A DNA stretch of 64,000 bases from CAYYSY01 sp964474355 (GCA_964474355.1 CAYYSY010000172.1:17840-81839), one strand, 5' to 3'; counted from the stretch's first letter, positions 45,101-52,826 are shown. Made by a program: numbers and translations. The notes: generated by a model from the sequence alone, not told the origin.

Positions 45101-45507
45101 CGAACGGCGACTTGCAGGCCGTCTGTAACGACGACGACATCTTCAGCCAGGGCGACGGCGATGGTAAGTGCAATACTTTGAATACGAAAGACATCGAGGA
45201 TTTCAATGACATCGACGAGACCGACGTGGTCGGCGGCAACTCGTTCGCGTCGACGAGCTTCGAGTACCGGTTCCCGATCTCCGAGCAGGTGGGCCTGCAG
45301 GGCGTCGTCTTCATCGACGGCGGCAACGCGTTCTACGAGGGCGAGAACCTGTTCGATGTGACCGAGTGGCGCTACGGTACGGGAGGCGGGGTGTTGTGGT
45401 TCTCTCCCTTCGGCCCGCTCCAGCTCGTCCTGGGCTTTCCGATCAATCCGCGTTCCTTCGAAGACAGTCCCGTCTTCGAGTTCTCGGTGGGTGGTTTCGG
45501 GCTTTAG
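42145..45507 (+). CDS. bamA: Outer-membrane assembly factor BamA with extra N-terminal domain
   Basis: Beta-barrel insertase, 1120 residues against about 800 in E. coli. Signal peptide (1-36), then a Pro/Ala linker. An extra alpha/beta domain (about 70-200; SQVAVLPFQVHSARPLDYLV, VDAVVTGSLTEL) resembles the CsgG/TolB-N-like fold seen in lipoprotein and curli proteins. Five clear POTRA repeats follow, preceded by a degenerate one (about 206-690), then the barrel with QLRGYRAR, the equivalent of the VRGF loop-6 motif. The C-terminus ends FSVGGFGL with Leu instead of the usual terminal aromatic. An acidic insert near residue 1000 (DDDIFSQGDGDGKCN) looks like a Ca-binding loop and is locally AT-richer. 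GTG start with a strong Shine-Dalgarno. Confidence 0.93.
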   Translation: MRAHPVAPATSWAMLVIAVALAFGICLGAADARAQAPTDAGDAPPPPTEAPASEATEGEDPASADGSPRSQVAVLPFQVHSARPLDYLVESLTELLVTRLESTNKVDVRDMEETRVALGADADRDLTDAEARAVAQRLGVDAVVTGSLTELAGRYSLDVRVVKATAGARAHTIVYTAENDKDLVARLGELTEQVTLASAGSELGRIMSLQIEGAGDLEPQFRSTIRSQAGRPYDPLTAQDDRDRMLEHERVSRVNIETERVEGGVALLFSVLRTEMLVGQGVVAKSGVTVTSISIDGNRRIETDAILTRIETREGEPLSRSRLARDVRDVYGLGFFRAVNVFAESNADGVDLVFRVEENPVIRQITITGNDNVDGDDIQDVLTLTTGSTLDYSLLHENKDRIQQVYRAEGYYLAEVDFVMEEVSDSAVSIDFVVIENEKLKLRKIDFAGNENIKSKELRDGFNTKTRKWYSWATAWFDRTGTYSEPIFARDLREVEKKYTDRGYLQVEVGEPQVDPTEEGLFVVVEVKEGPQFRVGHIDVSGDQTVDLDALRKKLKLDDGDVFNRSYLTQDVESLERHYTDRGFYFASVQPQTRIKQNEKVVDVRFAVEKGPLYFVRNLDIAGNTRTIDPVIRREMEVVEGQLYSARALQISDRRIRGLGYFEDVSFEPKPTPDPYQLDLSVNVVERPTGSFSFGAGYSSQDGLVFTGSLSQSNLFGRGYGVNLSVDIGGRTSRYFFSVSDPYFMGSSFSFGGTIFLTDVRFDTFQSKQRGFDFVLGHALTEDKTARGFMRYSWSSRKVRQDTRVNAAATIFREILQGNESSSLLGFSFTRDTRDDRFSATSGTNMGGSIEYSGLGGFARYLRTEYRIGWYLGAPKWLIDRSSFVATARLGYAVPFNQISDWDLTISDTDACEVRNCINVDTLDQIDTDLRLPLTERYFLGGIGSFQLRGYRARSVGPRRAILQRSGIAGEGNLFHPVGTTINRLANGDLQAVCNDDDIFSQGDGDGKCNTLNTKDIEDFNDIDETDVVGGNSFASTSFEYRFPISEQVGLQGVVFIDGGNAFYEGENLFDVTEWRYGTGGGVLWFSPFGPLQLVLGFPINPRSFEDSPVFEFSVGGFGL

Positions 45508-45584
45508 CGCTCCTCGCGGCCCGACCACGCGCCATGTGAGCGCGTGACGGCAGCTGACGAGACGAGCAATACAAGGAGTCATTC

Positions 45585-46106
45585 GTGAAGATCAACAAGG
45601 CAATCGTGGTCGTTCTGGCCTGTCTGTTCCTCGGCTGGGGACTCGGGGCCGACGACAAGGGCATGTCCATCGGCATCGTCGATCTGGACCAGGCGGTGCT
45701 CTCGACCGATGAGGGCAAGCACGCCCGCTCCGAGCTCGAGCGCCGCGCGCGCGAGGCGGAGATCGAGCTGAAGCCGATGATCGAAGAGCTGCAGGCGCTG
45801 ATGACCGAGTACCAGCAGAAGGAGGCGATCAGCTCCGACGAGTGGAAGCAGGACAAGCAGCTCGAGGCCGCGGGGATGCGCAACCGCATCGAGTTCAAGC
45901 AGAAGGAGGTCCAGGCCCAGCTCGAGGTGCATCGCGAGCGCCTGGTGGCTCCGCTGCGGACGAAGCTCGTCGAGGTCGTCGACGCGATCGGCCGCGAAGA
46001 GGGCTATGCGCTGATCCTCGTCCGCAACGCGCCGGGCGTGATGTACTCGCGCGAGGCCCTCGACATCACCGACCTCGTCATCAAGAAGTTCAACGAGAAG
46101 AAGTGA
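45585..46106 (+). CDS. skp: Periplasmic chaperone Skp/OmpH
   Basis: Trimeric chaperone that holds unfolded outer-membrane proteins; 173 residues. Signal peptide (about 1-22, AIVVVLACLFLGWGLGA) and a long charged coiled-coil arm (residues 45-130), ending with ITDLVIKKFNEKK, typical for the family. GTG start at 45585 after AAGGAG. Follows bamA as in most Gram-negatives and precedes lpxA directly; lpxD and fabZ, usual between them, are missing. Confidence 0.9.
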   Translation: MKINKAIVVVLACLFLGWGLGADDKGMSIGIVDLDQAVLSTDEGKHARSELERRAREAEIELKPMIEELQALMTEYQQKEAISSDEWKQDKQLEAAGMRNRIEFKQKEVQAQLEVHRERLVAPLRTKLVEVVDAIGREEGYALILVRNAPGVMYSREALDITDLVIKKFNEKK

Positions 46107-46110
46107 CGCG

Positions 46111-46881
46111 GTGATCCACCCCACCGCCATCGTCGAGCCGGGCGCGAAGCTCGGCGAAGGCGTGACGGTGGGCCCGTACGCCTTGATCGGCGCCGGGGTC
46201 ACGCTCGGCGAAGCCGTCGAGGTCGGCCCGCACGTCGTGCTCGCGGGTCGCACCACGGTGGGGGCGCGCACGCGCATCTTCGCGCATGCGTGCCTTGGCC
46301 ATGAGGGGCAGATCGTCGGTCCGCCGAGCGAAGACACCCTGCTCGAGATCGGCTGCGACAACGTGCTCCGAGAGCACGTGACGATCCATCGGGGCTCGTC
46401 GAAGGGCTGCGGCGAGACGAGGGTCGGCGACCGCAACTACCTCATGAACGGAGTGCACGTCGGCCACGACTGCATCGTGGGCTCCGACTGCGTGGCCGCG
46501 AGCTTCACGGCGCTCGGCGGTCACGTCGAGATCGGCGATCACGCCGTGCTCGGCGCCTATACCGGGGTGCACCAGCACTGCCGGATCGGCGAGTCCGCCA
46601 TGACGGCCGCCGGGACGAAGGCGACGAAGGACGTGGCGCCCTACGTGACCGTGGCGGGCGATCGCGCGCGCCTCGTCGGGCTGAACGGTGTGGGCCTTCG
46701 GCGGCGTGGCTTCGAGCCCGATGAGATCGCTGCACTGAAGCGGGCCTACCAGCGCGTGTTTGCGTCGGGCCTCCGCGTCGACGAGGCAGTGGCCGCGCTC
46801 GAAGCCGAGGGGACGCAGACGCCCCACGTGCGCAAGCTCGTCGAATTCGTGCGGAAGAGCGAACGCGGGGTCGTCCGCTGA
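46111..46881 (+). CDS. lpxA: UDP-N-acetylglucosamine acyltransferase
   Basis: First enzyme of lipid A synthesis; 256 residues. Left-handed beta-helix with hexapeptide repeats (IHPTAIVEPGAKLGEGVTVG), catalytic His in VHVGHDCIVG (His119, equivalent to E. coli His125), and the C-terminal helical part from about 195. GTG start 4 bases after skp. The stop region (GGGGTCGTCCGCTGA) is duplicated 69 bases downstream. Confidence 0.96.
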   Translation: MIHPTAIVEPGAKLGEGVTVGPYALIGAGVTLGEAVEVGPHVVLAGRTTVGARTRIFAHACLGHEGQIVGPPSEDTLLEIGCDNVLREHVTIHRGSSKGCGETRVGDRNYLMNGVHVGHDCIVGSDCVAASFTALGGHVEIGDHAVLGAYTGVHQHCRIGESAMTAAGTKATKDVAPYVTVAGDRARLVGLNGVGLRRRGFEPDEIAALKRAYQRVFASGLRVDEAVAALEAEGTQTPHVRKLVEFVRKSERGVVR

Positions 46882-46950
46882 GCGCATGGCGCCATGTCGA
46901 CCGCGTCCGCCATACGCCGCGCCAAGCCGAAGCGAGGGGTCGTCCGCTGA
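46867..46950 (+). repeat. 15-bp direct repeat containing the lpxA stop
   Basis: GGGGTCGTCCGCTGA occurs at 46867-46881 (real lpxA stop) and again at 46936-46950. Both are followed by sequence of the type (C/G)GGCAT or GCGCAT. A 12-bp palindrome CATGGCGCCATG lies between them. Confidence 0.75.
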
Positions 46951-47056
46951 CGGCATCGAGCCACGCGCGAAGGAGGGGCGGCAGGGCGCGTCACCGAGCG
47001 GAGGCGGCCGCCCCGGCACCCTGTTAATCTCGCCCGCGGGCGGATCGGGGGGAGAA

Positions 47057-47908
47057 GTGCTGGGGCTGATCGCGGGCGAGGGGGCCTTTCCGATCGAGAT
47101 CGCGCGCGCCGTGCGCGCCGCCGGTCAGCCCGTGCACGCGGTGGCCTTCGCCGAGCTCACCGACCCGAGCCTCGAGGGCCAGGTGTCCTCCATCGACTGG
47201 CTGCCGCTCGGCGCCGTCCGGCCGCTGCTCGACTCGCTGCACGGTGCCGGTGCCCACGACGTCGTGCTCGCCGGCAAGGTGGCCAAGACGCATCTCCATC
47301 GACCGGGCGTCCCCGTCGCCCCCGACCGCGAGGCGCTCGCGCTCTTCGCGAGCCTCGACGATCGCGCCGACGGCCGGCTGCTCTCGGCCCTGGCCGATCT
47401 GCTCGAGGCCGAGGGCTTCGAGCTGAAGCCCCAGGCCGAGTGGGTGCCCGACTGGATCGCCCGGCCCGGGGTGCTCGGCGAGACCCGACCGACCGAGCGG
47501 CAGCGCCTCGACATCGCGCTGGGCGCACCGATCGCTCGCAGCATCGCCGATCTCGACGTCGGCCAGTGCGTCGCCGTCGAGGCGGGCACGGTGCTCGCCG
47601 TCGAAGCGATCGACGGCACCGATGCGACGATCGAGCGTGCCGGCCGACTCGGCGCAGGGGAGGGCGTGCTCGTCAAGCTCGCTCGCCCGGTGCAGGATCC
47701 GCGCTTCGACCTGCCGGCGGTCGGCCCGCGCACCCTCGACGCGATGGCGAAGGCCGGTCTGCGCGCGCTGGCGATCGAGGCAGGACGCACCCTCGTGATC
47801 GGGGGGCACGATCTCGCGCGTCACGCCGACGCGCTGGGCATCGCCGTGGTCGGCATCGACCCGCGCGACGCGGCCGGCATGGGCGTGGACATGGGGATCG
47901 CTTCGTGA
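47057..47908 (+). CDS. lpxI: UDP-2,3-diacylglucosamine pyrophosphatase LpxI
   Basis: Hydrolyses UDP-2,3-diacylglucosamine to lipid X, replacing LpxH; 283 residues, DUF1009. The N-terminal part begins LGLIAGEGAFPIEIARA. The C-terminal catalytic part carries VLVKLARPVQDPRFDLPAVG (conserved acidic segment) and ALAIEAGRTLVI. GTG at 47057 with GGGGGGAG upstream. TTAATCT (47024-47030) is a possible -10 box. The position between lpxA and lpxB is the standard one in bacteria that use LpxI. Confidence 0.93.
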   Translation: MLGLIAGEGAFPIEIARAVRAAGQPVHAVAFAELTDPSLEGQVSSIDWLPLGAVRPLLDSLHGAGAHDVVLAGKVAKTHLHRPGVPVAPDREALALFASLDDRADGRLLSALADLLEAEGFELKPQAEWVPDWIARPGVLGETRPTERQRLDIALGAPIARSIADLDVGQCVAVEAGTVLAVEAIDGTDATIERAGRLGAGEGVLVKLARPVQDPRFDLPAVGPRTLDAMAKAGLRALAIEAGRTLVIGGHDLARHADALGIAVVGIDPRDAAGMGVDMGIAS

Positions 47909-47949
47909 GGAGCGCACGGGCGGGGGGCATCGGCGTGCAAGGGCGCATG

Positions 47950-48027
47950 GGCGAGGGCCGTGCCGACGTGAAGGACCGTATTCATGGCGGCGAGGGCCGG
48001 GCCGTCGTGAAGGACCGCATTCGTGTC
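47950..48027 (+). repeat. 39-bp tandem repeat x2 at the Gfo/Idh gene start
   Basis: Copies at 47950-47988 and 47989-48027 both begin GGCGAGGGCC and contain GTGAAGGACCG(C/T)ATTC. The second copy contains the probable start codon (GTG 48007); the first contains the equivalent GTG at 47968. The duplication is in frame. Confidence 0.88.
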
Positions 48028-48969
48028 GGCGTGATCGGCGTGGGCTACATGGGCCGGCTGCATGCCGAGAAGCTCGCCGCGCTCGCGCTCGACGACGAGG
48101 GGCTCGAGTTCGTCGGCGTCGCGGACGTCCGCCCCGAGCGCGCGCGCGGTGTCGCGAACCGGCTCGAGACGTCGGCGTGGCCCGACCATCGCCCGGTGTT
48201 CGAGCAGGCGGACGCGGTCGTGGTGGCCGTGCCGACGGTCAGCCACTTCGACATCGTGCGCGACGCGCTCCATGCCGGCGTCGACGTGCTGGTCGAGAAG
48301 CCCATCGCCGCGACCCTCGACGAGGCAGAGCAGCTGCTCGCGCTCGCGCGTGCCGGCGAGCGCATCCTGCAGGTCGGCCATCTCGAGTGGTTCAACGGCG
48401 CAATGAGCGTGATCCGCGAGCACATCCGCGCGCCGCGCTTCATCGAGGTGCACCGGCTCGGGCCCTTTCCCGATCGGGCGACCGACATCGACGTGGTGCG
48501 CGACGTCATGATCCACGACCTCGACATCCTGCAGCAGACCCTCGGCGAGGCGCCGGCCGAGATCGACGCAGTGGGCGTGCCGATCCTCTCGCCCGAGGTC
48601 GACATCGCGAACGCGCGGCTGCGCTTCCCCGGCGGCTGCGTCGCGAACCTGACCGCGTCGCGTGTCACGAGCACGCCGACGCGCAAGATCCGCTTCTTCC
48701 AGCCCGATGCCTACTTCTCGGTCGACTTCCTCGAGCAGGCGGCGGTCGCGATCCGTCGTGAGCCGGGCGAGGCCGGGGCCCCGGGCGCGATGAAGCTCGA
48801 GAAGCTCGACGTCGATCGGGGCGATGCGCTCGTCGCGCAGCTGCGGGACTTCATCGGCGCCGTGCGCACCCGTCAGCGCCCGGAGGTCGACGGAGTCGAT
48901 GGCCTCGATGCACTGCGCACGGCGGGGCGCGTGATCGAGGCGATGGGGCCCGTGGGCGTGCTCGACTGA
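48007..48969 (+). CDS. Gfo/Idh/MocA family oxidoreductase in lipid A operon (GnnA candidate)
   Basis: NAD(P)-dependent sugar dehydrogenase fold, 320 residues. Rossmann motif RVGVIGVGYMGRLHAEK, then VEKPIAATLDEA (Glu-Lys-Pro signature) and a C-terminal alpha/beta domain with HDLDILQQTLG. It lies between lpxI and lpxB. Known: GnnA, a Gfo/Idh enzyme, oxidises UDP-GlcNAc at C3 for 3-amino lipid A. No GnnB aminotransferase is in the window, so this is only a candidate. Start: GTG 48007 gives MKDRIRVGVIG; GTG 47905 overlapping lpxI is also open but would add a repeat-derived tail. Confidence 0.85.
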   Translation: MKDRIRVGVIGVGYMGRLHAEKLAALALDDEGLEFVGVADVRPERARGVANRLETSAWPDHRPVFEQADAVVVAVPTVSHFDIVRDALHAGVDVLVEKPIAATLDEAEQLLALARAGERILQVGHLEWFNGAMSVIREHIRAPRFIEVHRLGPFPDRATDIDVVRDVMIHDLDILQQTLGEAPAEIDAVGVPILSPEVDIANARLRFPGGCVANLTASRVTSTPTRKIRFFQPDAYFSVDFLEQAAVAIRREPGEAGAPGAMKLEKLDVDRGDALVAQLRDFIGAVRTRQRPEVDGVDGLDALRTAGRVIEAMGPVGVLD

Positions 48970-49000
48970 GACGGGTCGGCCGCTCTCCACCGCACGTGGC

Positions 49001-49052
49001 CCGTAGAGAGAGCCCGTAGAGAAAGCCCGTAGAGAGAGTCCGTAGAGAGATT
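49001..49052 (+). repeat. 13-bp tandem repeat x4 upstream of lpxB
   Basis: Units CCGTAGAGA(G/A)A(G/T)(C/T) at 49001, 49014, 49027 and 49040. They fill the short gap before the lpxB ATG (49058) with GAGAGA tracts, which can act as several overlapping Shine-Dalgarno-like sites. Confidence 0.9.
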
Positions 49053-49057
49053 CCGCC

Positions 49058-50245
49058 ATGCCCCCCCCTCCCGGTGCGACGCGCCGCATCCTCTTCTCCG
49101 CGGGCGACGTGTCGGGCGATCTCCACGGCGCCGCCCTCGCTGCCCGACTCCGCGAGCGCCGAGGCGACCTCGAGCTCGCCGGCCTCGGCGGCCGCGCGAT
49201 GCAGGCGGCCGGCGTCGAGCTCGTCGCCTCGAGCGATGCACTGGCGATCGGCGGTCTCGTCGAGGTGCTGCGCGCGCTCCGCGCCGTGCACGCCACGCGG
49301 CGGGCGCTCCTCGAGCACGCGCGCGCGCATCCCCCCGACCTCGTCGTGCTGATCGACTCGGGCGGGTTCAACCTGCCGCTGGCACGCGCGCTTCGCCGCC
49401 GCTGCGAGGCGAAGATCCTCTACTTCGTGGCGCCCCAGGTCTGGGCGTGGCGGCGCGGACGCATTCGCAAGCTCGCGCGCCGCGTCGATCGCGCTGCCGT
49501 GATCCTGCCCTTCGAGGCGGAGCACTACGCGGGGACCGGCCTGACGGTCGACTTCGTGGGCCATCCGCTCGTCGACGAGCTCGCGGCGGAGGGCGCCGCC
49601 GGGTCGGAGGCGAAGCGATCGAGTGCACGCGCGCGACTCGGCGTCGAGGGCGATGCGCTGGTCGTCGCGCTGATGCCGGGGAGCCGGCGCAACGAGGTCG
49701 ACGCGCATCTGCCGATGCAGCTCGAGGCCGTGGCGCGGCTGCGCGAGCGGTGGCCGGATCTGCGCGCGCTCGTCGCCGTCGCGCCTTCGATCGAGCGAGG
49801 CCGCATCGACGCGCTCGTCGCTGCCGCGCCGGGTGAGGTCGGGGCCGCCGTCCGCATCGTCGAGGGCGACTCGCGCGGCGTGCTGCGTGCGGCGGACGCG
49901 GCCCTGCTGAAGCCGGGCACGGTCACCACCGAGGCGATGCTGCTCGGCGTGCCCATGGTGGTGATGGCACGCGCGCACCCGCTGACGGCCGCCGTCGTGC
50001 GGCGTCTCCTGCGCGTCCCACACCTCGCCATGCCGAATCTGGTGGCGGGGCGCCGCATCGTGCCCGAATACTGGCAGGAAGAGGCCACGCCCGGTGGCCT
50101 GGCCGATGCACTCGCCGGGCTGCTCGGTGGCCCGGAGCGCGAAGCACAGCTGGTGGCGCTCGGCGACGCGGCCGAACGGCTCGGCCCCGGCGGCGCCATC
50201 GATCGGGCGGCGGACGTCGCGCTCTCGATGCTCGACGAGCGCTGA
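49058..50245 (+). CDS. lpxB: Lipid A disaccharide synthase
   Basis: GT19 enzyme that joins UDP-diacylglucosamine and lipid X at the inner membrane; 395 residues. FSAGDVSGDLHGAAL at the N-terminus, then YFVAPQVWAWRRGRI, MPGSRRNEV, and the C-terminal KPGTVTTEAMLLGVPMVV nucleotide-sugar-binding segment. ATG at 49058 after the 13-bp repeats. Confidence 0.96.
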   Translation: MPPPPGATRRILFSAGDVSGDLHGAALAARLRERRGDLELAGLGGRAMQAAGVELVASSDALAIGGLVEVLRALRAVHATRRALLEHARAHPPDLVVLIDSGGFNLPLARALRRRCEAKILYFVAPQVWAWRRGRIRKLARRVDRAAVILPFEAEHYAGTGLTVDFVGHPLVDELAAEGAAGSEAKRSSARARLGVEGDALVVALMPGSRRNEVDAHLPMQLEAVARLRERWPDLRALVAVAPSIERGRIDALVAAAPGEVGAAVRIVEGDSRGVLRAADAALLKPGTVTTEAMLLGVPMVVMARAHPLTAAVVRRLLRVPHLAMPNLVAGRRIVPEYWQEEATPGGLADALAGLLGGPEREAQLVALGDAAERLGPGGAIDRAADVALSMLDER

Positions 50246-50285
50246 GACTACTTCGAGAGGCGAGAGCCAGAGAGGAGAGACGCCC

Positions 50286-52826
50286 GTGCGCTGGATCGGC
50301 CATGGCCTCATCGCTTTCGCGACACTGCTGCTCGCTCCGATCGCCCTGGTCGCGGCGCTCGCGCGTCCGACCTGGCGAGCCGGGCTGCGCGAGCGGCTGC
50401 TCGCGCCACGGCGGCGCGCGGACCGGCCGATCTGGATCCACGCGGCGAGCGTCGGCGAGGCGGCGGCGGCCGACGCGCTGATCGACGGACTGGGGCCGAA
50501 GGCGCCCCCGCTCTTCCTCACGGCACAGACGATGACCGGACGCGCTCGGCTCTCTGCTCGCCACCCCGAGCACTCCTGCCGGCTCGTCCCCTTCGATCAC
50601 CCCTGGCTCACGGGCCGCGCGCTCGCGCGCGTGCGTCCACGGGCGCTGGTGCTGGTCGAGACCGAGGTGTGGCCGGCGCTCGTCGCGGCCGCCCATCGTC
50701 ACGGGGTACCGGTGGTCGTCGTCTCCGGGCGGATATCCGAGCGCGGGTATCGGGCACGGCACGAGCTCGCGCCGCTCTTTCACGGCACGTTCTCGAGGCT
50801 GGCGGCGGTCGGGGCGCGCACGCGCGAGGACGCCGACCGATTCGTCGCGCTGGGCACGCCCGAGACGCGGGTGCGCGTCACGGGCGACCTCAAGTGGGTG
50901 AAGCCGCCCGAGCGAGCGCCGGTCGCGGACGAGATCATGCGTTGGATCTCGCGCCACCCGACGGTCGTGCTGGGCAGCACCCACCCCGACGAGACCGGTG
51001 AGCTCGTCGCGGCCATCGAGGTGGTGCGCGCGCGCGGCCGCGACGTGCAGTGGCTATGGGCGCCTCGGCATCCGGGCGGTGCGGAGGCGCTGCTTCGCCG
51101 GCTCGATCGCGCGGGCGTGCGCGCCGTCCTGCGCTCTCGGCTCGACGCCGAAGCGCGCGAGAGCGTCGACGTGCTCGTGCTCGACACCCTCGGCGAGCTG
51201 CGCGCCATCTGGCCGCAGGGAATGCTGGCCGTGGTCGGCGGCACCTTCGGCGCCACCGGTGGCCACGATCTGCTCGAGCCCGTCCACGCAGGACGCCCGG
51301 TGCTCTTCGGGCCGAATACGTCGGGCGTCGCCGCGATGGCGCGCGCGCTGGTCGACGCCGGCGCGGCGATCCAGGTGGGCGACGGCGCAGCGCTCGGTGG
51401 TGAGATCGCGCGTCTGCTCGATGCGGCGCCTGAGCGCGCCGATCGCGTGTCGCGGGGCACCGCGCTCCTCGAGGCCGGTCGCGCGGCCCTCGACGCGCAC
51501 GTGAAGCTCGTCCGCGACGCCGCGGCCGGGCGGCTGCCGGTGGCGCCCGAGGCCGAGCGGCTCGCGCTCGCTTCGACCGAGGCGCCCCGTGGCCTGTACT
51601 CGCGCACGGGCCCCGCCGCGCTTGCGCCCGTGCGCGCCGTGCTCGTGCTCGCGTCGCAGCTCTACGCCTGGGCTGCCCGGCTCGACCGCCGCACCGGGCG
51701 TCTGGGCACGCGCCGCACGATGCGGCTCCCCTGCGCCGTCGTGTCGGTGGGCGGCTGGCTCGCCGGCGGCGCGGCGAAGACCCCCGTCACGCTGTGGCTG
51801 GCCCGGGCGCTCCGCGACCGGGGCCATCGCGTGGTGGTCGTCACCCGGGGCCACGGCGTCCGCCTCGGTCGCCGGCGCGTCGAGATCGCGTCCCACGGTG
51901 CGGGGCCCTGTGCGCCGGCCGAGCAGGTCGGCGACGAGGCGCTCGTCATCGCTCGCCACGCGGAGGGCGTGCCGGTGCTCGTGGCGCGCGACCGCTACCG
52001 GGCGGGGCTCTGCGCGGTGGCCGAGTTCGACTGCGAGGTGCTGCTGCTCGACGACGGCTTTCAGCACTTCGCGCTGCACCGCGATCTCGACCTCGTCTGC
52101 CTCGACGCCGCAATCGGCCTCGGCAACGGACGCGTCCTGCCGGCGGGCCCGCTGCGCGAGTCGCCGCGTGCGTGGCAGCGTGCGGACGCTCTCGTCGTCA
52201 CCGGCGGACCGCTCGACGACACCGATGTCGAAGCGATCGAGTCGCACGCGCCGGGGCTTCGCCGATTCGCGGGCGAGCGTGGCGTGCGCGGCTGGCGGGG
52301 GCAGAGGACGGGCGAGGCGCTGGCGCCGGACGGGCTGGCGGGGCAACGCGTGGGGCTGCTCGCGGCGCTCGCCGATCCTTCGGGCTTTCGCGCGCTCGCC
52401 GAGCGCTGCGGCGTCGAGGTGGGCGCGGTGCGCCTGGCCCCCGATCATCACGCGTGGCGGCGCGAGGAGATCGCCTCGCTCGGTCGCCGCCGCTGCACGA
52501 TCTGGATCACGACCGAGAAGGACGCCGTGAAGATCGACCCCGCATGGCTCGGCCCCGGCGTCGCGCTCTTCGTGCTCGAGATGGACTGGGAGCCCGCCGC
52601 GCTGCCCTCGCTCACGCGCTTCGTCGAGCGCCGCTGCGGGCTGGAGCGCCGCGGCCAGGTGGAGCGCTGCGGCGAGGTGGAGCGCCGCGGCCAGGTGGAG
52701 CGCCGCGGCCAGGTGGAGCGCCGCGGCCAGGGGTCGAAGACCCGGACGGCGCCCGCCGCCTCGGATCAGCGAGCCCCGAGCGCGCCGGCCAACGACTCGC
52801 TCCAGCGGGCGGTCGGCTCGCAATAG
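50286..52826 (+). CDS. waaA-lpxK: Fused Kdo transferase (WaaA) - tetraacyldisaccharide 4'-kinase (LpxK)
   Basis: One 846-residue frame with two enzymes of the same pathway. Residues 1-425 are WaaA/KdtA: N-terminal membrane anchor, IHAASVGEAAAA (catalytic Glu58), LVETEVWPAL, FGATGGHDLLEP. From about 455 is LpxK: membrane-associated helix, P-loop region VGGWLAGGAAKTPV with Ala-Ala-Lys-Thr (496-499) instead of Gly-Lys-Thr, and DDGFQH (589-594), the catalytic Asp segment. TTEKDAVKI follows. The tail after CGL is an 18-bp-repeat-encoded ERRGQV array, then about 30 residues overlapping the convergent kinase gene. GTG start with GGAGAG upstream. Confidence 0.9.
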   Translation: MRWIGHGLIAFATLLLAPIALVAALARPTWRAGLRERLLAPRRRADRPIWIHAASVGEAAAADALIDGLGPKAPPLFLTAQTMTGRARLSARHPEHSCRLVPFDHPWLTGRALARVRPRALVLVETEVWPALVAAAHRHGVPVVVVSGRISERGYRARHELAPLFHGTFSRLAAVGARTREDADRFVALGTPETRVRVTGDLKWVKPPERAPVADEIMRWISRHPTVVLGSTHPDETGELVAAIEVVRARGRDVQWLWAPRHPGGAEALLRRLDRAGVRAVLRSRLDAEARESVDVLVLDTLGELRAIWPQGMLAVVGGTFGATGGHDLLEPVHAGRPVLFGPNTSGVAAMARALVDAGAAIQVGDGAALGGEIARLLDAAPERADRVSRGTALLEAGRAALDAHVKLVRDAAAGRLPVAPEAERLALASTEAPRGLYSRTGPAALAPVRAVLVLASQLYAWAARLDRRTGRLGTRRTMRLPCAVVSVGGWLAGGAAKTPVTLWLARALRDRGHRVVVVTRGHGVRLGRRRVEIASHGAGPCAPAEQVGDEALVIARHAEGVPVLVARDRYRAGLCAVAEFDCEVLLLDDGFQHFALHRDLDLVCLDAAIGLGNGRVLPAGPLRESPRAWQRADALVVTGGPLDDTDVEAIESHAPGLRRFAGERGVRGWRGQRTGEALAPDGLAGQRVGLLAALADPSGFRALAERCGVEVGAVRLAPDHHAWRREEIASLGRRRCTIWITTEKDAVKIDPAWLGPGVALFVLEMDWEPAALPSLTRFVERRCGLERRGQVERCGEVERRGQVERRGQVERRGQGSKTRTAPAASDQRAPSAPANDSLQRAVGSQ
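52644..52733 (+). repeat. 18-bp in-frame repeat x5 at the 3' end of the LpxK domain
   Basis: Five units at 52644, 52662, 52680, 52698 and 52716 (GAGCGCCGCGGCCAGGTG, with small changes in unit 2). They encode ERRGQV repeats. The expansion carries the frame on into the 3' end of the opposite-strand kinase gene. Confidence 0.92.
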
